A DNA stretch of 64,000 nucleotides. Source: Euborellia annulipes (taxonomy: Eukaryota > Arthropoda > Insecta > Dermaptera > Anisolabididae). This document shows positions 43,743-53,560 of this stretch, piece by piece. Each line of letters opens with the position of its first letter. Positions within the stretch are counted from its first letter, which is position 1. Made by a program: the position numbers and the translations under genes. The notes beneath the pieces were generated by a model. The model saw only the letters and a program-made list of their open reading frames with translations. It was not told where the DNA came from and did not search any database. The DNA is taken from positions 62,001 through 126,000 of the forward strand of contig JAKCPI010006261.1 of NCBI GenBank assembly GCA_023213315.1. Reading direction: 5' to 3'.

Positions 43743-44664
43743 TATTATATTTGAAAAAAAAAAATGTCCATTCTCTTCAATTATAGACAAGCTATTAGGC
43801 ATTTTAATATGATCCTGTTTTCAAGCTTAAGATAAATTAAGAAATAAATAACGAAAAATATAATCTTGATGGCGATCTCAATATTGAAAGAGCAACAAAC
43901 TAAGGATGCTAATTATTTTAATTATCTTATTTTATTATTAATAATAATAATAATAATAATAATAATGATGATGATGATGATGATGATGAGGAAGATTGTT
44001 TTTCTTGAATAAAGAGAACTAAAGATAACATACCAAACTTTTATTAATTAAATTCTTTACTTATTAAAAAGGAAGGGTAAAAATAAACTAAATAAAGGAA
44101 TTTGAGATGCCTGAGCCAGAACGTTCTGTCCCGCCTCTTTCTTAACTTCAACCTTTGAAAAATTCCATCTCACAAAAAAATGAATTGGCTGGTCTTTTGA
44201 TAATCATTCATATATTGATAACCTAACCTATATTTTAATAATATTTCGGAATGTTGATTTCTATAATTTAAAAATTTTTATTCAAATTTCTCCGATTTAC
44301 AAGTTAGTAAACCAATAATTTTGATTCTATCTGGAAATTGCATTGAAAAAAAAAAATTAAATAACAAAAAAGAAAAAAACAAAATAAAAGGTTATTATTA
44401 TTTCAAATCAGTTGGAACTTTATTTAAAATTGCCGAATATTCATGGATAATAAAAGATGATTGAGATGTAAGCATATTTTTCCTTATTAGAGCTTGCATA
44501 AAGTCATTATATCATCATTAAAAATACCTTAGAGAAATGGTAAACTACTAAAGTCAAAAGATCGCTTTCCCTCCTATTCTAAATGGTATTAGTAGGTATT
44601 AATTAATAAGAGCAGAGCCGAAAAAAATGATGAAATAAATTTTATCGTGTTAACATGAAAAATT
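43743..44664. other. AT-rich with (AAT)n(GAT)n microsatellite
   Basis: The trinucleotide repeat spans about 43,937-43,989. No gene elsewhere. Confidence 0.5.
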
Positions 44665-44812
44665 ATTTTCGGCATCTTAAGCCATAAGAACTTAAAACGA
44701 TAAACAAATATAAATATTAATATTACGATACAAATTTAATTATTTACACCATTTTGTATTCAAATGATTTAAATAAATATTCATCGGGCTGCTTGTGGTC
44801 CGAACTCCCTAG
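44665..44812 (-). mobile_element. SINE-A, strongly decayed
   Basis: TTTTCGGCATCTTAAGCCAT, GATTTAAATAAATATTCATC and GGGCTGCTTGTGGTCCGAAC align in order with an inverted SINE-A. Confidence 0.5.
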
Positions 44813-45045
44813 GCTTATAGATTATCAATATTACCCCCCCCCCCTGTCTTTCTGCGGCTCTGGACGTATTCCAATGTGGATTTATTTCAAAGTAAACGTA
44901 TACTGGGGCTACTCCTGTATAACCGAATATTACGTTTTTATAAATATCTCCCTATATTAGTATCATATGAATTTTTCTTTAAAACTAATTTTATACTAAC
45001 TTTAATATTTGTACTTAAATATCCATATCAATTGTTTCAATCATA

Positions 45046-45312
45046 TTTTTTTTTTTAAACATTCACACTTTTTTTTTCTGATTCACACTCACACTCACAC
45101 ACCCATTCATACAGTCTTTTCGGCAACTCAGGCCATTTAAGACTTTGACGATAACCGTTGTAAGGAATATATTTATTGTGGGGTCAGGCATTTCTATTTA
45201 AGCCATCTGGTATCCAAATGGCTTAAATAAAATCATCGGACTGCCTGGGTCCGAACCCGCGACGTTTGGTATAGGAGGTAGGCACGCTACCTACTACGCC
45301 ACACCCGGGGGC
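45046..45312 (-). mobile_element. SINE-A, full length
   Basis: Inverted complete copy with a 14-bp duplication TTCAATCATATTTT (about 45,036-45,049 and 45,313-45,326). The head has the CTACGCCACACCCGGGGGC subfamily form shared with 19,910-20,167. CACGCTA is at 45,283-45,289. Confidence 0.92.
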
Positions 45313-45326
45313 TTCAATCATATTTT

Positions 45327-46048
45327 CTTAATAATATCAGATAAATCGCCTTTTAAAATATGCATATTTAATTTTTTAAAGAGCGAAAATATTTTGTTAT
45401 AAATATTAATAGATATTTTTTTCATTTCATGATTATAGTCCGATCAAAATATTATGCTAGTCAAAATAAAATAAACATACATTATTCACCAACATGTGTG
45501 TATGTGAATTTTAAAAATAATATAATTATTGGAAGAGCATTCCGCCATTTTTTAGATGCCTATCAGCTTTGGCTTTTCTCTGAGACCTATTATTTATATA
45601 CTTTTAGGTGGGGTCAGAGCTTATCAGTGCATATGCATTAAAAACACATTAAACAACATACAATTAAAGCTCATTAGTTAAATAAGAATATTTTTAAAAA
45701 AATTTTAATAATTAAAATATTTAAGATCATTAAGAGTTAGGTAAATGATAATACCATATAAAAGGGAATGATACGGTATTAATTATATATTTTATAATAT
45801 AAACAATGTAATTAGAATTGTATTCACTCAAAAAATAAATAATAATTTACTTTCTTGTGAAGAACACTCCACCATTCATGGTGACGTCATTCATTTTCAA
45901 TTCATATTCAAAAGGGACACCACTCGGTGTTTGTAAATAATATAGAACAATTTCAGAGGTATGATACTAATTAGAAGTTTTTTTTTTAAGTATTTCGTCA
46001 ACTTGGTCTTTGTACGATATTTATTAAATTTGCTAATGAATTATGTGA
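45327..46048. other. No recognisable feature
   Basis: AT-rich; the more complex patch 45,860-45,960 contains GGTGACGTCATTC (CRE-like). Confidence 0.35.
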
Positions 46049-46122
46049 TCCAGGCACATTTACACCATTTGGTATCCAAATGATTTAAATAAATATTAAC
46101 CGGACTGTCTGGTGTCCGAAAA
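46049..46122 (-). mobile_element. SINE-A remnant
   Basis: GATCCAGGCACATTTACACC and ACCGGACTGTCTGGTGTCCG are an inverted body remnant. Confidence 0.5.
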
Positions 46123-46167
46123 CTTATTTGTTTTTAAATATTTATAATGTTAATAATAATATTTATA

Positions 46168-46370
46168 GACTCGTATACCAAAAGTCACGGGTTCGGACCC
46201 CAGGATTGGATACCATTTGGATACCAAATGGCTTAAATAAGAATTCCTGGACCCCAAATATGTATATTAACCAATAACGGATTCGTAAAAGTTTTATATA
46301 GCCTGAGTTGCCGAAAAGACTGTGTGAATGTGTGTGTGAGTGTGAGTGTGAATGAGAAAAAAGTGTAAGT
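46168..46370 (+). mobile_element. SINE-A, 5' truncated
   Basis: Starts inside the head (CTCGTATACCAAAAGTCACG), keeps B box, body and the GCCGAAAAGACTGTGTG tail, and abuts the foldback at 46,371 with its poly-A missing. A 143-codon minus-strand frame across it is an artefact. Confidence 0.75.
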
Positions 46371-46444
46371 ATTAGGATTAGGAAGATGTATGTAGTAGTA
46401 CTTGCAGCCAGCAAGTGATAAAGAAACTCTATTTGATTATCGTC

Positions 46445-46479
46445 GACGTTTCGGGAGCACGTGGATCCCATCTTCAAGA
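46445..46479 (-). ncRNA. Hammerhead-like core 2 (left arm)
   Basis: On the minus strand: TTGAAGA (first C replaced by T), helix II with arms GGGATC/GCTCCC, then GAAACGTC. Flanking TTATCGTC and GACGATAA would form an 8-bp helix I. The C-to-T change in the invariant first box should inactivate it. Confidence 0.35.
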
Positions 46480-46801
46480 CGATAAACTGTTGTTGTTGCT
46501 TACTTGTTAGATAGATGCAATTTCGGTTCATACAAAATAAATAATTAGATTTGCATATACCATTAGATGTATAGGAGAATTGCCGTAGGCGCATGAGGCT
46601 ATATTTTTAATTTGTGGCAAATGGGCCCGAAACGACAGCACTGGCCAAGATTGAAAGACTGAAAGCCATTTGCCACAAATTAAAAATATAGCCCATGCGC
46701 CTATGTCAATTCTCATATACATCTAACAAATCTAATTATTTATTTTCTATGAACCAAAATTGCATCTATCTAAGCAACAACAACAACAGCAGTTTATCGA
46801 C

Positions 46802-46834
46802 CTGAAGATGGGATCGACGTGATCCCGAAACGTC
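46802..46834 (+). ncRNA. Hammerhead-like core 3 (right arm)
   Basis: CTGAAGA (46,802-46,808), one unpaired T, perfect 6-bp helix II GGGATC/GATCCC with a GACGT loop, GAAA (46,827-46,830), then CGTC. The flanks TTATCGAC (ending 46,801) and GACGATAA (from 46,835) pair at 7 of 8 positions as helix I. Helix III would be the ACGU palindrome, requiring a dimer. All conserved core bases are present; the unpaired base before helix II is the one departure. Best ribozyme candidate in the window. Confidence 0.45.
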
Positions 46835-46850
46835 GACGATAATCAAATAG

Positions 46851-47074
46851 AAATAAAATGAGGTACAACCAATGCCTTTTATGTATAACTATTATTAAGA
46901 ATACTTTTTTGTTAACATTGTATTGTTTTCAGCTTCCTCTGAAGAAGAAGAGCCTATGTGCCTTCGAAATATCAGGAAATAGACTCATTGGGGAAAATAA
47001 AAAAAAAATTTTCATTTTGTTTTTCCCTTCCTACACCCTTGCCGAAAAGTCAGCGTAGTTGAGGAGATTTCGGT
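46851..47074. mobile_element. 224-bp insertion in foldback arm
   Basis: Flanked by a perfect 14-bp direct repeat CGATAATCAAATAG (46,837-46,850 and 47,075-47,088), as a retroposed insertion would be. It contains hammerhead-like core 4 and an A-rich run. The family was not identified. Confidence 0.65.
46939..46973 (+). ncRNA. Hammerhead-like core 4
   Basis: CTGAAGA (46,939-46,945), an unpaired A, helix II GAAG/CTTC with a long loop, then GAAATATC (46,966-46,973). The helix III palindrome is AUAU instead of ACGU, a compensated change that supports the motif being structural. Helix I is not obvious. Confidence 0.3.
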
Positions 47075-47204
47075 CGATAATCAAATAGAGTTTCTTTATC
47101 ACTTGCTGGCTGCCATATAGCTTTCTAATCCTAATAATTACCATTCAGTCATCGAAATTCTTCAACTTAAAAAGTGTGTTTTTTTTTATAAAAAAAAAAT
47201 TTTA

Positions 47205-47282
47205 GACCTCAAATTCAAATGTACCGTACTGTCGGAAACTAAATATAGGCCTATGTCGACCAGTCACACCAGATTTTTTTAA
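47205..47282 (-). repeat. Rep-H end fragment
   Basis: ATTCAAATGTACCGTACTGT and the closing hairpin word AGTCACACCAGATTTTTTT in reverse; most of the hairpin is deleted. Confidence 0.6.
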
Positions 47283-47329
47283 ATTTTCTTCTTTTATTAT
47301 ATTCAAGTTTATGTAGTCCAAACCTTGCT

Positions 47330-47790
47330 AAATGCTGTTTGCTCAGAAGAGGTATTAAAGTAGTATTTTGCGAGACTCAAGAGACAAGAAAGGTAGGACC
47401 TCAAGGATGCACCGTAAACATGAGACCATTTTGTGCAATGTATTAGGCAATTGTAGGTCTCGTGCACCAGAGTAACGCCTCTGCACAAAAAGCCAGCACA
47501 GAAGGCAAATAAATTTACGACGAAATGATTGGAATCGCTTTTACACCCAAGAGCAGAACAATACCGAGAGAGCTTACCCCGAAGCCGTTAATTGCCAACA
47601 CTCTCTATTCTTATCGTCAATTGGAAATCAATTCTAAATAATTGCAACTGATGCATTCTCCCCCTTCTTTTCCTCTTCATCTCTTCTTCTACAAGTTGCA
47701 GGTGCCGAGAAACAAACTTGCTCTAACGACCAATAATTTTCACCTTGATTCAATTAACCGTTTCTCTTCTTTTTTTAGCATTGAGAAATT
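47330..47790. other. Low-copy island 2 kb from the bHLH exon
   Basis: About 460 bp of complex, less AT-rich sequence with no repeat family: TGCACAAAAAGCCAGC, GGAATCGCTTTTACACCC, ACAAGTTGCAGGTGCCGAG. On the gene's strand it is 2 kb downstream of the bHLH exon. No PAS-domain residues could be read in any frame, so an enhancer or conserved intronic element is the better guess. Confidence 0.35.
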
Positions 47791-48234
47791 ATCAATGTAT
47801 TTTTAATCGATTCGTTTAGACACCTGCTTTTTTTTTAAATACTTGAACGATTTTTAGTGTGTAATAAATTTAAATTTTTTTTTTTTTAAGAATAATACAA
47901 AAAAAAAATCAACTTGAATGTAGTTTAAATAAAGAATTATTTTTTACTTGATTAGTTTTTTTTTTTTTTTTTTTGTTTTAATAGCTTAATTAAAATAATT
48001 AATTTAATAGAGATATATCGAACTTTTTCCCTTAGACTAGTTGAAATGAAATGAGAGATTGAGAAAAGTCATTAGTTTTCAAAAGAAATAAAAGGAAATA
48101 CTAGAGAAAGGGGAGGGGGATTAATAATTAAAGTTTTGGAGAGCTGTTTTGTGAATCATAAATATAAATATAGGGTTAAGGAAAGTAAAAATAATCTCTA
48201 GAACAGAAATGTACCCAGGATTAAATAAAAAAAA

Positions 48235-48517
48235 TTTAAATTATAAATTAGGATATGTATATTCTCATTTTGCGATTGAAATCTTCTGAAGACCACTTTA
48301 CTCTTATATTTCATAGGGAAGATAGGAGAAATGGTTGCCATGGCAACAAAATATAAATATTTTCCCATACTTATAAATTTTAAATCTGAATTCAAATGTA
48401 CCGTACTGTCGGGAACTAAATATATTTCGACACAAAAAATCTGGTGTGACAAGCACAGTACACAACTTTCGATTACCGAAGGTAATGCTGTGCGCCAGTC
48501 ACACCAGATTTTTTTTA
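48235..48517 (-). repeat. Rep-H copy
   Basis: Inverted, with the intact hairpin (48,437-48,517: CTGGTGTGACAAGCACAGTA ... GTGCGCCAGTCACACCAG) and the GGTTGCCATGGCAACAAAAT segment. The distal half is absent. 47,791-48,234 before it is featureless. Confidence 0.75.
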
Positions 48518-48689
48518 AAAAGAAAACGGGTAAAAATAAACAAATATCACATATTGGAATTAAAGTATAAGTTAATTTCGCAGAGTGACTTAAAAAAAAA
48601 CATTTTTAAGATGTTCTATTAAGGAATAATAGAAAATTTCGACTAGTAATAAGATAATAATAATAGTAGTTTATTCTTAAGTAATTGTA

Positions 48690-48960
48690 AAAGTCGTGGG
48701 AGAATTCTCGTCTATCGCTTTAAAAGAGGGCGTATAGCAAATGGCATTTGGCAATAGAAATAAATTTCTTAAGTAAGTGCAAGCAGAGGCAGAGCTGAAG
48801 CCCGCCAGAGATAAAACGGCTACGGAGAAAAGTTACGAGTGCTGTGCAAATGACGCGTGAAACAGAAAGACGATCAATTGGCTTGTTCTTTTATTGACTC
48901 CTCCAACCGGACTTAAAGTCACATCAGATCGAAAAATAACGGCGAAATTCGAGGAAAAAA
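48690..48960. other. Low-copy island near the bHLH exon
   Basis: Complex sequence including GGCGTATAGCAAATGGCATT, CAGAGCTGAAGCCCGCCAG, TGACGCGTGAAAC (GCGTG core) and TTTTATTGACTCC (Hox9-type TTTATTG). It begins 925 bp from the exon's 3' boundary. Candidate intronic enhancer. Confidence 0.35.
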
Positions 48961-49194
48961 AAAAAAAAAAACGAAATGCCTCATTCAAAGACGATAAATA
49001 TGAACGAGGAAAGTTTTGCAATTTCTTTGATATTTTTTTTTTATTATCAAATTTGATATGAAATTTAATCCTTTGACTTCTGAAATAAGTTAGAAATGTG
49101 GAATTGATATGAATATTAATAGTTGTCAGATTTTTATTCTTATTTGTGGAGGCGGATTTGAATTTCCGTTATGTTTATATTTGTTCAATCAATA

Positions 49195-49325
49195 AGTATG
49201 GAAAGTGAAACCTTGATGCAGTTCTGGCTGCAGAACTTTTTCGCGAATGCATGCAAAAACAAACCTGCATTACTGGAATGTAATTTCATCTAGATGAATT
49301 CCAGAAAAATTAATGAAAAAATATG
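49195..49325. other. Small low-copy island with TEAD/POU-like words
   Basis: Contains TTACTGGAATGTAATTTC (Scalloped/TEAD site GGAATGT) and TTCGCGAATGCATGCAAA (POU-like). Candidate regulatory element. Confidence 0.25.
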
Positions 49326-49558
49326 TCTCTGATGGTATTTTTGCAGAAAAAAGAAAATTTTTTTTAGAAATATCTTTATAACTAGTATGTCGAGTTTCCT
49401 TCATAGTCAAGTTGAAATTAGTACATACTACAGTAAGATATAGATATCATGGGGGGAGGGGCATAAGTTAGTTCTTATTTGCTTGGTTGCAACCATCTCA
49501 CACAACTTTGGCTCAGGTAATTCCAAATTCACAAAAAAAAAGATGGGGTAAATACTAA

Positions 49559-49760
49559 AAGAGGCGATTAGCCGAGAGGATTAAGCTTATAATCCTGAGT
49601 TGAAGATAATTCAGATGCAAATTCACCTCATGGCAAAAAATTATCGAACTTTAATTGAGATGCGTCCTGCTGAGTAAGGAAAAAGAACCCATCTCATTAT
49701 TATTACCATGAAAGTTACATCCTAAAGTAACCACAACTCATCAGTTCTGACACAAATGAC
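49559..49760 (+). mobile_element. tRNA-head SINE-like sequence, second type
   Basis: GAGGCGATTAGCCGAGAGGA resembles a leucine/serine tRNA A-box region and CAGATGCAAATTCACCTC a decayed B box, followed by non-tRNA sequence. It has some similarity to the head at 14,790. No poly-A is visible. Confidence 0.35.
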
Positions 49761-49884
49761 TAATGAGAGAAATACTAAGTATGGAGTTAGATTATATAAA
49801 AAGAAGACGAAAATGAAAAAAAATATATAAAAAACATAATTAGAAGAATAAAAAGAATTATTATTATTGGTGTTGAGAAAATAC

Positions 49885-50075
49885 CTTGGAAATAGCTTTT
49901 GGTGCGTAGATAGCTGACGGAGAGCCTGAGAATGCTCAGCCTATCCAGTTTGCTCAGGATATTCTGTTCAAATGGCAGAAGACTGGCTAAGGTGTCGAGT
50001 TCAGCATTAAGCCGTTCCCGATGCCTTTTAGAGGGGTTGCTTTTCGTTACGCCGTCCTTTGGTGGTGGTTTCAAA
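49885..50075 (-). CDS. ss: Spineless/AHR bHLH exon
   Basis: Internal exon of an aryl hydrocarbon receptor/Spineless-class transcription factor, a nuclear bHLH-PAS protein that pairs with ARNT/Tango and binds TNGCGTG elements. In arthropods Spineless specifies antenna and distal leg identity and acts in photoreceptor choice and dendrite patterning. The exon gives 63 full codons. Residues 1-10 are [10 protein letters not shown]; the basic region is [12 protein letters not shown] (12-23). Helix 1 runs to about SLLPF (31-35); the loop and helix 2 follow as [20 protein letters not shown] (41-60), ending YFQ. These residues match the AHR family across the whole exon. Splicing: a pyrimidine-rich tract and TTTCAG precede T50,075 (phase 2), and CAAG|GTATTT follows G49,885 (phase 1). 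A serine codon split as AG|T before LKPPP would fit the known family sequence. The first exon and PAS exons were not found, so introns are very long. Spineless rather than another AHR paralogue is inferred from the residues. Confidence 0.95.
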
Positions 50076-50424
50076 CTGAAACAAAATAAAAGATATTCAA
50101 AGTAAAGATATGAGAATCTTTACAGATATTTAATAAATTAATTTTATTAATATTTAATTTATGAAATTTATAGTAACAACATGTTTTAAAACATATGATA
50201 GTTAACAGGTAGGATAATAATCTCTCTCTCTCAGAGGGAAAGTTTCTCTGGTAAAATGTACTGGTATTTTCTTTTTTTTGCTGTTTTTAAATATGTAAAA
50301 TATTTTGTTAATTTTATGTAATTTTTAATGATCCAGAAGGCAAATCGCAACAATTCATTCATCCTCTCAATCAATTTTAAAAAAGGCCATTCAGAAGAGG
50401 AGATGCTTTTTTAAAAATTATTTA
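50076..50424. other. Intron sequence upstream of the exon
   Basis: Contains the acceptor tract of the bHLH exon (50,076-50,095 read in reverse) and otherwise AT-rich DNA with a short CT run at 50,221-50,233. Confidence 0.5.
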
Positions 50425-50574
50425 AGGCTTTTTCGGCATCGGAGGCCATTTATTTGAATTTATTTCTAGCCAATTAAATTGAAATAAATTTTTGTCGCAT
50501 GATACGGGATCCGAACCTGCGACCCGTGGTACAGAAGGCCAGCACGCTAGTCACTACACCAAGGCCCGAGAGCC
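50425..50574 (-). mobile_element. Chimeric SINE: SINE-A-like head, SINE-B-like body
   Basis: On the minus strand the head reads CTCGGGCCTTGGTGTAGTGA with B box CGCAGGTTCGGATCCCG, as in SINE-A. The rest (ATTTATTTCAATTTAATTGG, then GCCTCCGATGCCGAAAAAGC) is SINE-B. It looks like template switching between families or a third related family. It carries CACGCTA at 50,543-50,549. Inside the intron 350 bp upstream of the bHLH exon. Confidence 0.7.
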
Positions 50575-50933
50575 GAGAATGCTTATTATTAGATAGAGAT
50601 TCAAGTATAGAGGTAATTCTTATGTTTTTTTGTTGGTGAGCGTTTCAATTTTTCTTGTCAAGAGGGAAACAAGAAAATGTATTTATTTATTTTTATAAAT
50701 TTTGGAATTTGAGAATCATTTGGACTAAATACATTTTAGGGTAAGGAGGCATTTCAAAATAAAGCAACCAAGAGAATCAAGAGAAGGATCAATCCAATGG
50801 GAAGGAAGGACTGACAAAAAATTTCCAGCCTTAGCTCGGGTAACCTGTACATAAGAAAAAATTTATATCAAAGGCTTCCAATAAAAGTTCAGCACTTAGG
50901 CCCTTCGAGTTTAGCAATACTTAGACATTCTTA

Positions 50934-51714
50934 GGCTCTATTCACACGGGGATACTCAAATCCCGAGCAACTAGGATACTGGGTAGCGAAGCGACTCGAC
51001 ATGTGTAATCCAATGGCGCCATTCACACGGGGAAACCCAGTAGCCGATACTCGCCGAGTATCGGCGACTGCGCGACTCAGTTGCCAAGAGACTGGACATG
51101 CAGGTCTCCAAGCTACTCAGTCGCCTGGTTTCCTCGATACTTTCCAAAAAAATGCGCGAAAAAGAAACAAATCTGAAGTTAGTGGAGGAAATTGAAAAAT
51201 TTTGATTGAGTGGGAAGAGAGGGTAAATGTTTTACATAAAAAAAAATTTTAGAATTTTAAAATTTTAATGTTTAGCAAAAATAAAGATAAAAAAATTGAG
51301 AAATAACCCAAAATATTTATTTGTTTAAAATTATTTATTAATTGTAAACAAATAATCGAGTGTTTTATTTTATTTATTTATTTTTTTTATAGCAAAGATT
51401 TTTTTTTTTAATTTAAGGTCTTGGAGGCCATATTTATTCAAATTGAAAAAAGCAAGTTAACCAAATACAAACTATACAAAATTTTATTAACAATACCAGA
51501 GTAATTATTAAGAATAACTTTTTGTCCCTTCAAATATTGATGTTTAAAATTTGGAGGGAACGGGGGGGGGGGGCCCTGAGTATGTTGGATAGGATACTCG
51601 CGATTTAAGTAGGCCGTGTGAATATGACAGGCAACTACAGTCTCGAAGCTACCAGTCTCGAGTCTACTAGTCGACAAGTATCCGAGATTTGAGTATCCCC
51701 GTGTGAATAGAGCC
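50934..51714. mobile_element. PIF/Harbinger-type element, 781 bp
   Basis: The ends GGCTCTATTCACACGGGGAT and ATCCCCGTGTGAATAGAGCC are perfect 20-bp inverted repeats flanked by TTA on both sides (50,931-50,933 and 51,715-51,717). A 3-bp TWA duplication is the mark of PIF/Harbinger. More subterminal words (TATTCACACGGGGA, ACTCGCCGAGTATCGGCG) recur. At 51,152-51,205 a short frame reads MREKETNLKLVEEIEKF. It resembles the start of a MADF/Myb-type DNA-binding protein encoded beside Harbinger transposases, then stops. It is a non-autonomous derivative. Confidence 0.85.
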
Positions 51715-51717
51715 TTA

Positions 51718-53526
51718 ATGACAATGATCTCGGTAGACCTATCATCTAATTATGATAGGTTAAAAATATAATATATATAATACAATATAATATTGGTAAT
51801 AAATGTTTACATTAATGAATTTAAAATTTCTAAGATTAATAAGAAATAAAGAACTATTTTCTACACGGTATTAATAAGACCTCATAGAATAAAGAAGGCC
51901 GCAGATTTCCCACCCTAGAGCTAGAGTTTACTCCTAGCACCCCTAGCAAAGCACCCCTAGCAGTCACTCCTAGAAAAGTTAAATTCCTCTCAAGTTAAAA
52001 TATATTTTTAACGGTCGATTATTTGACGGCCACATTACAATTTATTTTATACAAAGTTAAAAAGAAATTAGAAAAATACTTTATTCTTTATCGGTCAGCT
52101 ATTTATGGATATTTATAAACCAATGTATTTTAATTTTGATTACAATCACAAAAAAAAAAAAAAAAAAAAAAAAAAACTAAGTATTAATGACTTTTTATTT
52201 TTCTAAATTAGGATAATTTCGTTTATCTCATTGTTAATATTATAGTCGTATATCCAATAGGTTATTTGGTTTTCCATGTTGTTCGTAATAGCAACCCTCA
52301 GGCCGCCAACCGGCGCTCTAATTAACTTGATAACATCTCTTAAAAAAAAATTAGGTGGGGGACTTTTCCACCTATATCTGCCAGGGAAAGGTTGTGAACC
52401 GTGAAACAAATTCTGAGTGAAATTTGATTAGCATGGGTGCATAGACAAGGGGCAAGTCCCCAGGATGTGTACCAGCTGCCCCCTACCCCCCTCTCTCCTT
52501 GTAATGAGTGAATCATACCCGAATGTTGTAATTAGGGCACAATTACTAGATGAAGGCGGGCTCTGGTTCATCCATCAAGTTAACAGCTACACTTTTTAGG
52601 ATGGTTAATGTATTTTGAAGAAGGTAGGAAATCGAGGGAGAATGGACTTATAAATAAACCCAATTGATCGAAACGCCTTCATTAAAGTGAATTTAAAATA
52701 GAATATTTGAATTTTCTATGACTCATTCAGATGTTTTTTATTTAATTCTTATTATTACTGTGGTGATTCGAGAGAGCTTTGATAAATAATAGATGTGACC
52801 GAGAAAGAGTTCAAGTTGGACAGAGAAAAAAAAGACTGGTATTCTTAAGGTGTGAGTCTTTGAATAATAATTAAAATTAAAAAATTAAAATTATTGTCCC
52901 TCAATTACAAGACTCTCGTCTCATTGTCCAAAGTTCAGAAATTTGTCCTGGTCCATGAAATTATTTAAAATAAATGACGATTAGCATTTTTTTTTTTTAA
53001 TTAACTAGGAATGCAAAAATAAAATGTTTCGCCATTTTTTGGACCAGGAGCATTTCATAATTGTAGAGGGTTCTACTAGTTTCGCAGTGCGACTTAGGCG
53101 GTCCGCCTAACTACTACATATTGATGTTTTATTTACTTAATAACACATCAAACAAAAAATTTTCGATAAAAAATGTTTATAGGAAAAAGAAGTTTATATA
53201 TTTTTCTAAAGAATAAAATACCTAGTAAATTAACTTTGAGAAAAAATTTAGGCAAAGCAGAAAGTTCGGGCTTTTAATAAAACTTGCATAAATACCGGAT
53301 AAGATGTTTTGACCTATGAGTCATTCTCAGCTATTGGGAATTATCTTTACTCAAAATATGATTAAAATCAATTTTCCAAAAATAAGATTAATATTTCATC
53401 TCTGAATTTTGGATTCGATTACAAAATATTTGTTAAATAACTACAGTTAAATCTTATTATTGACTATATAAGTATAAACATATGTTAATTTTGTGCAAAA
53501 ATATGCTTGTGAATGATTCCCGAAAA
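51718..53526. other. Mostly featureless AT-rich DNA
   Basis: Includes a poly-A tract (52,147-52,177) and a more complex patch at 52,260-52,600. No gene is recognised. Confidence 0.35.
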
Positions 53527-53560
53527 CTGAGGATGGTCCAATAAACTTCCCCAAAACGTC
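53527..53560 (+). ncRNA. Degenerate hammerhead-like word
   Basis: CTGAGGA, a TGG/CCA stem around an AT-rich loop, then AAAACGTC. The invariant G of GAAA is lost, so it is inactive if it ever was a ribozyme. Related to the cores at 14,677 and 46,802. Confidence 0.2.

Larger units (their letters stand above)
46371..47136. mobile_element. Foldback element with hammerhead-like arms
   Basis: The left arm 46,371-46,624 and right arm 46,665-47,136 are inverted copies around a 40-nt loop. Matches include ATTAGGATTAG / CTAATCCTAAT at the outer ends, GCCAGCAAGTGATAAAGAAA with its complement, and TTTGTGGCAAATGG / CCATTTGCCACAAA at the inner ends. The right arm carries a 224-bp insertion. Each arm has a hammerhead-like core oriented outward from the loop. 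No protein is encoded. It may be an inverted dimer of a retroelement end, as Penelope-like elements can form, but this is inference. Confidence 0.7.

Noticed and set aside
46163..46594. 143-codon minus-strand frame
   Set aside because: It spans SINE-A and a foldback arm and translates repeat sequence.
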